A DNA stretch of 40,376 bases. Source: JBEHWX01 sp048498995. Its GTDB lineage: Bacteria; Bacteroidota; Ignavibacteria; OLB7. Below are positions 28,119-35,910 of this stretch, piece after piece. A model generated the notes under the pieces. That model was given only the letters and a program-made list of their open reading frames with translations. It made no database searches and was not told the origin of the DNA. Within the stretch, counting starts at the first letter, position 1. Every line of letters begins with the position of its first letter. A program made the translations under genes and the position numbers. The DNA lies in assembly GCA_048498995.1 (NCBI GenBank), contig JBEHWX010000053.1, positions 1 to 40,376 on the forward strand, in the 5' to 3' direction.

Positions 28119-29225
28119 TCAGTAGCGCATGATCGCGGCCACTCCCTCGCCGGGGGAAAGCTCCTCGGGCGTTACCGGATAGACCTTGCCGGCGCCGGCG
28201 AGCACCATCCGGATCATCTCGGCGCGGTCGGTGTCCGACGTCGCGTGGTCGGCTCCGGACGGCATCGCCACCAGCAGCGTTGCCACCCGTCCCTGCCCGG
28301 CAAGATCGAGGATCTCCTCCGGCAGTCGCGAGGTGAGGCCGGTTCCCTCCATGTCGCGGAGCGCGCGGATCGCGCTCCGCCGCGGCGCGTCGAAGCCGGG
28401 CGACGCCAGCTTCCAGGCGGCGTCGCGCAGCTCGGCCAGGCCGAGCCGTCCGGTGCTCCCGACGATGCCCACGTCGACGATGTGCTGGTGGCGGCTCACG
28501 CCGCGATAGATCGCCTGCAGGTAGTCCACGCCGGCCAGCACCAGCGGCGTCTCGGCGACGCCGCCGATCCTGAGCACCTCCCGGTCCAGCTCGGTCAATA
28601 GCTCCTTCAGAAGGATCTTCGTCCGGTCCGGCACCGATCCGGTGCCGTGGTAGATCGCGTTGCGCTTCGAGCGCTCGCCGTGCGTCGGCGACGTGCCGGA
28701 GTGGAGCTGCATCTCGGCATGCTCCTCTCCTGACTCGGCTACTTCCTTCAGGCTTCTGACCGGCTCGGGCAGCGGGATCTCGACGAGCTCGTCGCGGTTG
28801 CCGCGGAACAGCCGCATCCGGTTCTGGTCCAGGCTCAGAAGATGGATCTCGCCGTCGCCGGCCGCCAGCGGCAGCATCTGCGTCAGGTCGAAGCAGGCGC
28901 CGACGCACACCTGTTCGGCGATCGGGATCGGAGTCCGGAATATCTCGAACGTGCCTGGGGCGATGAAGAGGGCCATGTCGTGCTCGGGATCCTTCCAGAA
29001 CTCGAAATCGTTCAGCAGCTCGCGCGCCGGGCCAAGCATTCCCCGCGTCACGATCTCCGGCGTGCCGGCCAGAAGCGTCTCGGCCTCCCGGAGCAATCCC
29101 TTCAACCTCGTCATGTCCGTCGCGGCGTTGGCGCCGGTATGTCGCGCCGGCATGTACATCGTGACGCACGGTCCTTCGACAATCGCCGCCAGGCGGCGGA
29201 GCGTCTGTTCGGTAAAGCGTTCCAT
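28119..29225 (-). CDS. baeRF-type protein (bacterial archaeo-eukaryotic release-factor-like family)
   Basis: 368 aa. The beginning (FTEQTLRRLAAIVEGPCVTM, YMPARHTGA, TRLKGLLREAE), middle (TPLVLAGVDYLQAIYRG) and end (GEGVAAIMRY) match the bacterial eRF1-like baeRF group, families 3/7 in character. These are distant relatives of eukaryotic/archaeal release factor subunit 1; a role in rescuing or silencing ribosomes under stress is proposed for the group but is not proven. Start: ATG 29225 has AAGGAG directly abutting it; ATG 29237 (MGKE) has no obvious site, so four extra residues are possible. It diverges from the NimA-like gene across a region with two candidate FNR-type sites. Confidence 0.8.
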   Translation of the reverse strand: MERFTEQTLRRLAAIVEGPCVTMYMPARHTGANAATDMTRLKGLLREAETLLAGTPEIVTRGMLGPARELLNDFEFWKDPEHDMALFIAPGTFEIFRTPIPIAEQVCVGACFDLTQMLPLAAGDGEIHLLSLDQNRMRLFRGNRDELVEIPLPEPVRSLKEVAESGEEHAEMQLHSGTSPTHGERSKRNAIYHGTGSVPDRTKILLKELLTELDREVLRIGGVAETPLVLAGVDYLQAIYRGVSRHQHIVDVGIVGSTGRLGLAELRDAAWKLASPGFDAPRRSAIRALRDMEGTGLTSRLPEEILDLAGQGRVATLLVAMPSGADHATSDTDRAEMIRMVLAGAGKVYPVTPEELSPGEGVAAIMRY

Positions 29226-29283
29226 CTCCTTCCCCATCCAATGTTGGTTGACGTGCTCGCGGGCGCACCGACGCCCATGCACC

Positions 29284-29328
29284 GCAAGTTCACACGCCGC
29301 GCTGACGGCAACCATGACCGGTGTCAGG
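29284..29328 (-). promoter_or_regulatory. Candidate class II CRP/FNR-type promoter of the baeRF gene
   Basis: On the minus strand, the site at 29314-29328 (+ strand ATGAC-cggt-GTCAGG; dyad TGAC-N4-GTCA centred at 29320.5) is followed by a -10-like octamer GAACTTGC at 29291-29284. The distance from dyad centre to octamer start is 29.5 bp, as expected for an activator centred at -41.5. The predicted transcript start, near 29279, gives a leader of about 50 nt. Confidence 0.5.
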
Positions 29329-29330
29329 TT

Positions 29331-29349
29331 CCCGGAAGAATATTCCGGG
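29331..29349. promoter_or_regulatory. Inverted repeat, possible operator
   Basis: CCCGGAA (29331-29337), spacer gaata, TTCCGGG (29343-29349): a perfect 7-bp inverted repeat three bases from the CRP/FNR-type site and upstream of both divergent genes. A weaker relative, CGGAA-ata-TTCCG, is at 40095-40107, close to another of the four sites. It might bind a second regulator such as the NarL-type protein encoded nearby; this is speculative. Confidence 0.35.
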
Positions 29350-29422
29350 GAGATGTCGCGAGAGCGCGCGCGGAGAGGGAATATCAACGGCGTCAGACGG
29401 AGTCGGAGATATCGACGGGATC

Positions 29423-29466
29423 ATGATCTTGATCAGGGTACGTGGCGATCGCCGACACGATATTCG
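29423..29466 (+). promoter_or_regulatory. Candidate class II CRP/FNR-type promoter of the NimA-like gene
   Basis: ATGAT-cttg-ATCAGG at 29423-29437 contains TGAT-N4-ATCA, close to the E. coli FNR consensus TTGAT-N4-ATCAA. The dyad centre is 29429.5, and the octamer GATATTCG starts at 29459, again 29.5 bp away. The octamer is the weakest of the four. The leader would be about 108 nt. Confidence 0.45.
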
Positions 29467-29578
29467 TCCGGATGCCCGATCCGCGGACACGAGCGATCGC
29501 GGAAGGCACGGGCGACTCACGAAACGATCATCGGCTCATGCCGCGTCGACGGCGCGACGTCGAAAGGAGAGTGACGAC

Positions 29579-30019
29579 ATGCTGGGAGAGCTCACCAGGG
29601 AGCAGATCGGGCAGGTGCTCATGTCCGAAGTGATTGCCCGGATCGGCTGCCACGCCGACGGGCGTACCTACGTGGTCCCGATCACCTACGCCTACGACGG
29701 TGGAGGGATCATCGGACACTCGAGGGTCGGAATGAAGATCGAGATGATGCGGAGCAATCCCCGCGTCTGCGTCGAGGTGGATCGGATGGAGAGCATGACC
29801 GACTGGCGAAGCGTGATCGCCTGGGGAACGTACCGGGAGCTGACCGGAGAGGAGGCGGCGCGCGGAATGCTGACGCTGATCGAGCGGCTCAGGCCCCTCG
29901 TCGCCAGCGGCACCAGCCGTCCGATGCATGGCATTGGGGAGGGAGCGGCGGTACCCACGTCGGCCGTGATCTATCGCATCGAGCTCGATGAGATGACCGG
30001 ACGATTCGAGGAGCCGTGA
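29579..30019 (+). CDS. NimA-like pyridoxamine-5'-phosphate-oxidase-fold flavin-binding protein
   Basis: 146 aa from ATG 29579, nine bases after AGGAG; the open frame upstream to 29321 is non-coding in character. The split-barrel flavin-binding fold is shown by MSEVIARIGCHADGRTYVVP, ITYAYDGGGIIGHS and NPRVCVEVDRME, then WRSVIAWGTYRELTG, typical of the NimA/PNPOx-like group. Members bind FMN, F420 or haem; some reduce nitroimidazoles. Cofactor and substrate here are unknown. It is divergent from baeRF and convergent with the response regulator. Placement behind a candidate FNR-type site suits a role at low oxygen, as inference. Confidence 0.88.
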   Translation: MLGELTREQIGQVLMSEVIARIGCHADGRTYVVPITYAYDGGGIIGHSRVGMKIEMMRSNPRVCVEVDRMESMTDWRSVIAWGTYRELTGEEAARGMLTLIERLRPLVASGTSRPMHGIGEGAAVPTSAVIYRIELDEMTGRFEEP

Positions 30020-30020
30020 T

Positions 30021-30046
30021 CGATCGCGGGCGATCGTTCGCGATCG
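30021..30046. terminator. Hairpin between convergent genes
   Basis: CGATCGCG (30021-30028) and CGCGATCG (30039-30046) form a perfect 8-bp stem with a 10-nt loop. It begins directly after the NimA-like stop codon and 8 bp beyond the response-regulator stop on the other strand. It probably terminates both. Confidence 0.55.
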
Positions 30047-30053
30047 TGCCGGG

Positions 30054-30734
30054 TCATGCCGGAGCGTGAGGGGAGGTGTCGTCGCTCTCCTCGTCATCGA
30101 CCCAACGGACGGCGTACAGCAGCAGCTCGCGGCCGGAGGAGACGCCGAGCTTCTCCTTGATCCGCGCGCGGTGGGTCTCGACGGTCTTCGGGCTGATCGC
30201 CAGCGCGGCCGCGATCTCGGAGGATGTGTGCCCGCGGCCGAGGAGCTCGAAGATCTCCAGCTCCCGATCGCTCAGACGGTCGAGCGGGTCAGACGGCGTG
30301 GCCGCCACGCGTCCGCCGCCGAGGCGGGAGAGGAACGAGGCGGTCATCTCCTCGCTGAAGTAGTAGCCGCCGGCGACGATGTGGCGGATGGCGTCGATCG
30401 TGGTCCGGTCGGCCTCGGATTTCATGACGTATCCCCGCGCGCCGGCGGCCAGCGCCCGCGGCGCGTAGAGCGCTTCCTGGTGCATCGAGATGATCAGGAT
30501 CGCCAGCCCCGGATACAGCGCGGTCAGCTGCTTGGTCAGCTCCAGGCCGTTGGCTCCGCCGAGCGAGATGTCGATCACGACCAGATCCGGGCGGGTGCGT
30601 TCCAGGGCGCTCAACGCATCGGCGGCCGACCCCGCCTCGCCCACCACGACGAGATCCGGTTCGCTTCCGATCAGTTGCGCGTAGCCTCGGCGCATGATCG
30701 GGTGATCATCGACGATGAAGATCGTTCGTGACAT
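30054..30734 (-). CDS. NarL/FixJ-family response regulator
   Basis: 226 aa from ATG 30734. The receiver domain (1-120) has IVDDHPIMRRG with acidic D9/D10, phosphoacceptor D55 in LVVIDISLGG, and K105 in GYVMKSEAD. The LuxR-type HTH (about 150-210) is LSDRELEIFELLGRGHTSSE followed by SPKTVETHRARIKEKLGV. The frame is open further upstream, but this start begins the receiver fold exactly and leaves 19 bp to the histidine kinase stop, so the two are one operon and surely cognate. It is the same structural class as DosR and NarL. Targets unknown. No ribosome-binding site is obvious, which fits translational coupling. Confidence 0.95.
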   Translation of the reverse strand: MSRTIFIVDDHPIMRRGYAQLIGSEPDLVVVGEAGSAADALSALERTRPDLVVIDISLGGANGLELTKQLTALYPGLAILIISMHQEALYAPRALAAGARGYVMKSEADRTTIDAIRHIVAGGYYFSEEMTASFLSRLGGGRVAATPSDPLDRLSDRELEIFELLGRGHTSSEIAAALAISPKTVETHRARIKEKLGVSSGRELLLYAVRWVDDEESDDTSPHAPA

Positions 30735-30753
30735 GACGGATGTGTGCAAATGT

Positions 30754-32994
30754 TCACGCGGAACGGGGGGCGATCTCGGCGATTGGCACGATGCAGGTGA
30801 CGGAGGTGCCTCCGGAGGGGAGCGAACGGAGGAACAGACGCGCGCCGATGGCGCCGGCGCGGTGACGCATGATACGAATTCCCATCCCACCCGCGCTCTT
30901 CGGCCCCACCCCGATGCCGACGCCATCGTCCTTCACGCGAAGCACCAGTTGCGACCAGGTGACGAACAGCCGGATCTCGATGGTCCTGGCGCGCGCGTGC
31001 TTCACCGCGTTGGCTACAGCCTCGCGCGCGATCCAGTAGAGCTGGCTTACCGTGTCCCGCTGAAGTCGCGGAAGCGTCTCGACTCCCTTATAGACGCATC
31101 GGATGCCGGAGTGTCGCGCCGTGCCGTGCGCCATCTCGTCGAGCGCCCTGGCCAGCCCCTCCGGCTCCGGCGCCACCGGCGCCAGGCCGTGCGCCAGCGA
31201 GCGTACCTGCTCGGCGCCGTCGCGCGCCAGCTCCGCGATCTCCTCAAGCTGCTCGGCCGTGACGGCGTTCCCAGCGCGCGCCGCGCGCGCCAGCCCGCGC
31301 GCCAGCATGGCGATGCCGGCCAGCTGGGAGGCCGGGCCGTCGTGCAGGTCGCGGCCGATGCGCCCCCGTTCCTGCTCGCTGATCGCCAGCAGCTCCCGCT
31401 CAAGGTGTCGCCGCTCGGTGACGTCGACCGCCATCGTGATCGCCACGCGCCGTCCGGTGGGATCGACGCCGAGCGGCGCCGACGACATGTCCCAGATCCG
31501 TCGCTCGCCGCTCCGGATCTTCACCACCTGTTCGCCATCGTGGCTCGGCATGCCGCGCGAATAGACCCGCTCGACCAGGGACCCCGCATGATGGCGGCGC
31601 TCGCCGAACGCGCGTCGGACCCATTCGTCGAAGGTTCTCACCTCATCCCGGGAGAATCCCGTCGCCTCCGTCCAGCCGCGGCTGAGGCCGAGAATCTCGC
31701 CATCATCGGCGTGGAGCATCGTCGGCACCGGCAGCGCGGCTATGGCGCGGCGGAACTGCTCGGCGGTGATGCGGAGCGCCAGCTCCGCGCTCCGCCGCTC
31801 GGTCACGTCCTGTCCGGAGCCGAGCAGGCAGAGCACCGCGCCGGCATCATCCCGGATCACGGCCGTGTGCCAGGCGACGAGCCGCTCGGCTCCATCCCGC
31901 GTGATCAGCGGACGCTCCACGTATCCGGCCGGCTCGTCCGCGCCGGCGATCCGGGCGCGGAATGCCGCGCGCGCCTCCTCGCGGGCCGAGGCGGGGACGA
32001 ACTCCTCGAACCAGTTCTTGCCGATGATCTCGGACTCCTCGAGGCCGAGCATCCGGCAGCCGAGCCGGTTGATCAGTCGCACGCGCTCGTCGCGATCGAT
32101 GGCGATGATGATCGCGCTGGCGATCTCCAGGTACTGGCGCGCCGTGTCACGCTCGTGGCGCAGCGCCAGCTCGGCCCGCCGCTGTCCGGTAACGTCGTGC
32201 GCGATCATCGAGATCCCGATGCAGGCGCCGGCCGCGTCCCGGATCGGGGAGAGGCGCACGAGCACGTTGATCTGCTCTCCGGCTTTCCCGCGATGCACCG
32301 TTTCGAACGGCTCCACCGGCTCATCCCGTCGCGCCCGCTCCAGGGCATCGACGAACCGGCCGCGGTAGTCGTCGGCCACGAGCACCCCGATGTCGCGCCC
32401 CGCCAGCTCATCGTGAGAATAGCCGTAGAGCCGCTCGGCCGCGGCGTTCAAGGTGGTGATCCTCCCCTCGACATCCTGGCCGATGATCGCGTCGAGCGAG
32501 GAGGCGACGATCGCGGCCAGCAGCGCCTGCTGCGTCCGGATAAGCCTTCCGGAGGTGATCTCCAGAAAGCTCACGGCCAGACGCTCCTTGTCCAGCGGCG
32601 TCGTCCTGATCAAAAACCAGCGGCCGGAGGTCGTCAACGTCTCCCGCTCGACCGGCTCGGATCGCCGGAATCCCTCGGCGATGTGATCGGTCAGATCGTA
32701 CCCGTCGCTCAGGCGCGCCGAAAGCGCGTCGAGAAGCCGGTCGTCCGGGACCGGACCGGAGACGAGAGTCCGCACGGCCGGCGTGACTTCCACGATCTTC
32801 CTATCACGCCCCACGACGAGCATGCCGACGCCGGAGGCTTCCAGCATCGCGCGCGCGTCCCGATCGGCGCCATGGGCATCAGGGGCATGACGATTCACCG
32901 ATCGCGCGGCACGCGAACGTTCATTCGAGTCCGCCGCTCGGTCGGCGTTCCCATCGTTGCCGGAGATCGAATCCGGCGTTTTCCAGTCGCTCAT
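30754..32994 (-). CDS. Soluble four-PAS histidine kinase (HisKA_3 / NarL-type)
   Basis: 746 aa, no transmembrane segment, hence a cytoplasmic sensor. After about 45 polar residues come four PAS-like units, at about 46-160, 165-290, 290-410 and 410-535. The second and third are the clearest (SSLDAIIGQDVEGRITTLNA, MIAHDVTGQRR; ASAIIIAIDRDERVRLINRL, GSGQDVTERRS). The HisKA_3 box ERGRIGRDLHDGPASQLAG has phospho-acceptor His551, and the HATPase domain has REAVANAVKHA, DDGVGIG and GGMGIRIMRHRA. It phosphorylates the NarL-type regulator encoded 19 bp downstream. The signal is unknown; PAS domains can bind haem, flavin or small ligands, so redox or oxygen sensing would fit the surroundings. Confidence 0.95.
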   Translation of the reverse strand: MSDWKTPDSISGNDGNADRAADSNERSRAARSVNRHAPDAHGADRDARAMLEASGVGMLVVGRDRKIVEVTPAVRTLVSGPVPDDRLLDALSARLSDGYDLTDHIAEGFRRSEPVERETLTTSGRWFLIRTTPLDKERLAVSFLEITSGRLIRTQQALLAAIVASSLDAIIGQDVEGRITTLNAAAERLYGYSHDELAGRDIGVLVADDYRGRFVDALERARRDEPVEPFETVHRGKAGEQINVLVRLSPIRDAAGACIGISMIAHDVTGQRRAELALRHERDTARQYLEIASAIIIAIDRDERVRLINRLGCRMLGLEESEIIGKNWFEEFVPASAREEARAAFRARIAGADEPAGYVERPLITRDGAERLVAWHTAVIRDDAGAVLCLLGSGQDVTERRSAELALRITAEQFRRAIAALPVPTMLHADDGEILGLSRGWTEATGFSRDEVRTFDEWVRRAFGERRHHAGSLVERVYSRGMPSHDGEQVVKIRSGERRIWDMSSAPLGVDPTGRRVAITMAVDVTERRHLERELLAISEQERGRIGRDLHDGPASQLAGIAMLARGLARAARAGNAVTAEQLEEIAELARDGAEQVRSLAHGLAPVAPEPEGLARALDEMAHGTARHSGIRCVYKGVETLPRLQRDTVSQLYWIAREAVANAVKHARARTIEIRLFVTWSQLVLRVKDDGVGIGVGPKSAGGMGIRIMRHRAGAIGARLFLRSLPSGGTSVTCIVPIAEIAPRSA

Positions 32995-33337
32995 GATCGG
33001 CGTGGTCCTCGGAGCAGGGGAAGCATGTCCGTCGGATCGCCGCGCGCGGCTCGAGCAGACGCGCGCGATATCGCGGCATCATTATTACCGGCTCAAGCTA
33101 TGAAATTCCGACGCGGATTCTCACCGACGAAATATGTCGGGAAAAACCTGACACGGAAATCAGTCGCGAACCGACCCATAATTTCATGCCACGCGGAAGT
33201 AGAAGGACGAAGGTCCGGTGTATATTGCGACACCCACGAGATGTCGACGCGAGGTCCAAGGACGCGTCCGCCCCAGCTTCCATAGAACGATATATTGTCA
33301 CGGATCTATCCGCCCGTGATGCCATCGAGGTGTCGCC
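32995..33337. promoter_or_regulatory. Divergent promoter region of the histidine kinase and the FNR-like regulator
   Basis: 343 bp without a gene. Candidate -10 elements: TAGCTTGA on the minus strand (33098-33091) for the kinase, and TATATTGC (33221-33228) or TATATTGT (33291-33298) for the regulator. Other structure: a 12-bp palindrome CGCGATATCGCG (33062-33073) and an imperfect inverted repeat TGTCGGG-N5-CCTGACA (33135-33153), possibly an operator. CCTGAC and ATCAG (33147-33163) resemble the FNR-type half-sites seen elsewhere but are spaced by six bases, not four. The regulator gene has GAGGTG before its ATG. Confidence 0.4.
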
Positions 33338-34057
33338 ATGTCAACACACAACAGATCAGCAATCAGTCCGCAGTGCGAGCAGTGCGCCACGCGCGGCAGC
33401 ACGGTCTTCTGCGATCTCTCGCCGGCCGACGTCGGCGCGATGAGTCACAGTAAAATCCATCGGATGCTTCGCAGAGGAGAAACCGTGTACTGCGAGGGGG
33501 ACGAACCGGCCGGGATTTATTGCCTGTACGAGGGGGCTATCAAAATCTTCAGGAACGGTCGCGATGGAAGGGAGCAGATTCTCCGCCTGGTGCGGCCGGG
33601 AGAGATATTCGGATATCGCGCGCTTCTGAGCGCGCAGCCGCATACCAACAGCGCCGCCGCGCTCGACGAGGTGAGCCTGTGCCACGTGCCCCGCGCGATG
33701 TTCCTGTCGATGGCCGCCGAGAAGCCCGCGTTTTCCTTCAAGCTGCTGGAGCTGCTCAGCGGCGAGCTCCGCAATACCCAGAATCGGATCGTCGATCTTG
33801 CGCAGCGCTCGCTCCGTGAGCGCCTGGCCGAAGCACTCCTGTTGCTTCGCCAGACCTTCGGATTCCAGTCGGACGGCGTCACCATCGATACGCGGATGAC
33901 CAGGATCGAGATCGCCGAGATCGTCGGCGCGGCCACCGAATCGGTGATCCGCCAGCTCGCTCAGTTCGAGCGGGAAGGGCTCGTGGAGCTGAACGGACGT
34001 CGCATCAAGATTCTCACGGCCGACGGGCTTCTCGAAGCCGCCAACGCCGACGAGTGA
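33338..34057 (+). CDS. FNR-like CRP-family transcription regulator
   Basis: 239 aa. A cyclic-nucleotide-binding-like beta-roll (about 45-125, RRGETVYCEGDEPAGIYCLY, FGYRALLS), dimerisation helix (about 130-165) and HTH (TRIEIAEIVGAATESVIRQL, about 188-207). Cysteines C13-x2-C16-x8-C25 and C115 (VSLCHVPRAMF) parallel E. coli FNR C20-x2-C23-x5-C29 and C122, so a 4Fe-4S oxygen sensor is plausible despite the longer second gap. In the recognition helix, E201 and R205 align with FNR E209 and R213, while Ser212 is replaced by I204; this could shift specificity at the first base of the half-site. It is the obvious candidate for the TGAY-N4-RTCA sites in this window. Confidence 0.92.
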   Translation: MSTHNRSAISPQCEQCATRGSTVFCDLSPADVGAMSHSKIHRMLRRGETVYCEGDEPAGIYCLYEGAIKIFRNGRDGREQILRLVRPGEIFGYRALLSAQPHTNSAAALDEVSLCHVPRAMFLSMAAEKPAFSFKLLELLSGELRNTQNRIVDLAQRSLRERLAEALLLLRQTFGFQSDGVTIDTRMTRIEIAEIVGAATESVIRQLAQFEREGLVELNGRRIKILTADGLLEAANADE

Positions 34058-34511
34058 GATTCCCCGCATCGTTCGATGTCTCCTCTCCGAGCTTTCCGGT
34101 TCGACAGCCGCATCGCCAGATGTGATATCCCCGCATGATCCACGCGCCGGCGCCCGCGGCGCGCGATCGTGGAAATCATCCCCTCCCCCCGCAGCGGCCG
34201 TGTTCCAGCAACCGCGCCGCGCCGACCCGCTTGCCCGGCAGCCCACGCCAGCCCGCATCCGCCCTACCCCCCGCCCGTCGCCGACATCCCGTGAAGCACG
34301 GTGATATGCGCGACGGATAATCGCGTGCGGAATTATTCGCCCGGAAATTCTCCCTAAATCCTGATCCACGTCATGGTTGCCCGGAACGGGATGCCGTAGG
34401 TTGCGGCTGTCATCGATGGCGGCCGCGCGCGTTGCGCGTTGCCGGCGCGCGATGGAAGGTCCGGGGATTATTCTCCCCACATTCAAACAATCATGCGTCA
34501 TGGAGGAGGCA
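34058..34511 (+). other. Leader region of the Hsp20 gene
   Basis: 454 bp without a recognisable gene. It holds the candidate FNR-type promoter (34360-34404) and GGGGA-N6-TCCCC at 34463-34478, a small hairpin ending 24 bases before the ribosome-binding site. It also holds an AT-rich element (34326-34352) sharing TTCGCCCG and its flanks with the CBS-gene leader (35950-35974). Confidence 0.5.
34360..34404 (+). promoter_or_regulatory. Candidate class II CRP/FNR-type promoter of the Hsp20 gene
   Basis: The site CCTGAT-ccac-GTCAT (34360-34374) reads ATGAC-gtgg-ATCAGG on the other strand. The dyad TGAT-N4-GTCA is centred at 34367.5. TAGGTTGC (34397-34404), near the TAnnTTTG consensus, starts 29.5 bp downstream. 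The predicted start, near 34409, leaves a leader of about 100 nt. Confidence 0.55.
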
Positions 34512-35051
34512 ATGGAAACGAAGAGCGTTACGGTGGAACATGGTGATGCCGTCACCGGCAAACCGGCATCGACACACCCGTCGACAACCTCGAAGGGGGA
34601 GCTGTTCCCATCGGTACGGCGTTTCTGGGACGAGGTGGATCGCGTGTTTCAGGAAGGGGCGATCGGCCGTGCCTGGCCCTCCCTGTTCGGCCGCGACGCG
34701 CTGAGCAAGCGTCTCGAGGATCTGGAGAAGGAAGCGTTCCTGCCGGCCATCGAGGTGGAGGAGAAGGAGGGGAGCATCGTTGTTCGCGCGGACCTTCCGG
34801 GCCTGGAGAAAAAGGATATCGACGTCGAGCTGACCGGCGAGGGGGTGATCATCCGGGGTGAGCGTCATGGTCGGACCGAGGAGAAGAAGAACGGGTATTA
34901 CCGGAGCGAGCGGACCTACGGGAGCTTCTACCGCTACGTGCCGTTCCCGGCCGGAACCATTGCCGAGCATGGCGATGCCACCTACAAGGATGGCGTGCTG
35001 GAGGTGACCCTCGCCACGAAGAAGAACGGACGCAAAGTCGCGATCGATTGA
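34512..35051 (+). CDS. Hsp20 / alpha-crystallin small heat-shock protein
   Basis: 179 aa. The start at ATG 34512 has GGAGG five bases upstream; ATG 34500, four codons earlier, is in frame but would place that site inside the gene. The alpha-crystallin domain spans about 78-172: FLPAIEVEEKEGSIVVRADL, PGLEKKDIDVEL, RSERTYGSFYRYVPFP and the conserved A-x-x-x-x-G-x-L turn ATYKDGVLEV. The C-terminus VAID lacks a long I-x-I tail. It is an ATP-independent holdase that keeps unfolding proteins soluble. First of a same-strand run Hsp20, CheB domain, CBS protein, phosphoribosyltransferase, with gaps of 84, 207 and 397 bp. Confidence 0.95.
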   Translation: METKSVTVEHGDAVTGKPASTHPSTTSKGELFPSVRRFWDEVDRVFQEGAIGRAWPSLFGRDALSKRLEDLEKEAFLPAIEVEEKEGSIVVRADLPGLEKKDIDVELTGEGVIIRGERHGRTEEKKNGYYRSERTYGSFYRYVPFPAGTIAEHGDATYKDGVLEVTLATKKNGRKVAID

Positions 35052-35135
35052 GCACGCCCGTTACGCAGGCAGTGTGGCCGGCCGTCGGTCGAGCGGCGGA
35101 AGAAATGAACGAATGCCATTGAAATCCCTCCAGCC

Positions 35136-35798
35136 ATGCAAGCGCTGAACGACATCCAGAGCGCATCGACGGAGCGTGCCGTCGACGCGGGAGACTATCT
35201 GATCGTACTTGCCGGATCGGCCGGCGCGCTCGACGGAATCAGAACCATCCTGGCCGCGCTCCCCACGGATCTCCCCGCGGCGGTCGCGGTGGTGCTCCAT
35301 CGGACCGATAAGCCCCCGCTGCTGCTCGATCGCGTGCTGGGGCGCTCAACGCGTCTGAGAGTGAAGGGGATCGACGCCGGAGAAAAGCTCCGCGCGGGGA
35401 CGGTCTACGTCGTTCCGCCGAACCTGCACATGACGGTCGATCCGGGGCATCACGCCGGACTCAGGAATGGCGTGAGGGTCCGCGGCGCGCGGTCGTCGGC
35501 GAATCCGTTGCTGGAGACCGCCGCGCCGGTCTATGGTCCGCGTCTGATCGTGGCGGTGCTCAGCGGAGGAAACGGCGATGCCACCGACGGCGTTCAGGAG
35601 GCGCGGAAATATGGGGGAGTCGTGATCGTGCAGGATCCCGCAACCGCTCAGGTCTCCGGAATGCCCAGTTCGGCGATCGGCACCGGCGCGGTGAACGCTG
35701 TGCTTCCGGTCGAGTCGATCGCCCCCGAAATTCTGCGCGTCATCGCCGGGGATCGCTTCCACGGCGCACTCGCGACCGGCGAACCGGATGCGGGTTAG
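35136..35798 (+). CDS. Stand-alone CheB-type methylesterase domain protein
   Basis: 220 aa with only the CheB catalytic fold, no receiver domain. Candidate triad: Ser28 in LAGSAGALDG, His55 in VVLHRTDKPP, and an Asp in VLSGGNGDATDGV (D151 by the DG context, or D148). That loop is two residues longer than the usual LTGxGxDG. VYVVPPNLHM and the RSSANPLLETAAPVYGPRL stretch are typical. Chemotaxis CheB removes methyl groups from receptors; here no chemotaxis gene is nearby, so it may serve a different target in a stress setting. It follows Hsp20 by 84 bp. No clear ribosome-binding site is visible, and the first 18 residues are variable in character. Confidence 0.85.
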   Translation: MQALNDIQSASTERAVDAGDYLIVLAGSAGALDGIRTILAALPTDLPAAVAVVLHRTDKPPLLLDRVLGRSTRLRVKGIDAGEKLRAGTVYVVPPNLHMTVDPGHHAGLRNGVRVRGARSSANPLLETAAPVYGPRLIVAVLSGGNGDATDGVQEARKYGGVVIVQDPATAQVSGMPSSAIGTGAVNAVLPVESIAPEILRVIAGDRFHGALATGEPDAG

Positions 35799-35910
35799 AC
35801 TGGCGATATCGGGCGTGGAGCAATAATCAGGTCGTCCTTCATGCTCGACGGCGCCATCCCGGCGCGCATGCGGCCTCGGACCGCGTGCGACGTGGAAGCG
35901 GTCTCCGCCG

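Noticed and set aside
33147..33163. CCTGAC...ATCAG as an autoregulatory FNR-type site
   Set aside because: The half-sites are six bases apart instead of four, and neither candidate -10 of the flanking genes is at the expected distance. Kept only as a note in the promoter region.
30715..33285. 856-aa open frame on the + strand opposite the histidine kinase
   Set aside because: It has no protein family features, its composition follows the codon-position GC bias of the kinase on the other strand, and it overlaps a clearly real gene throughout. The same applies to the long opposite-strand frames over recQ (2251-5037), the propeller gene (9498-11105), the DUF3160 gene (14317-16827) and the TonB receptor (21944-23992).
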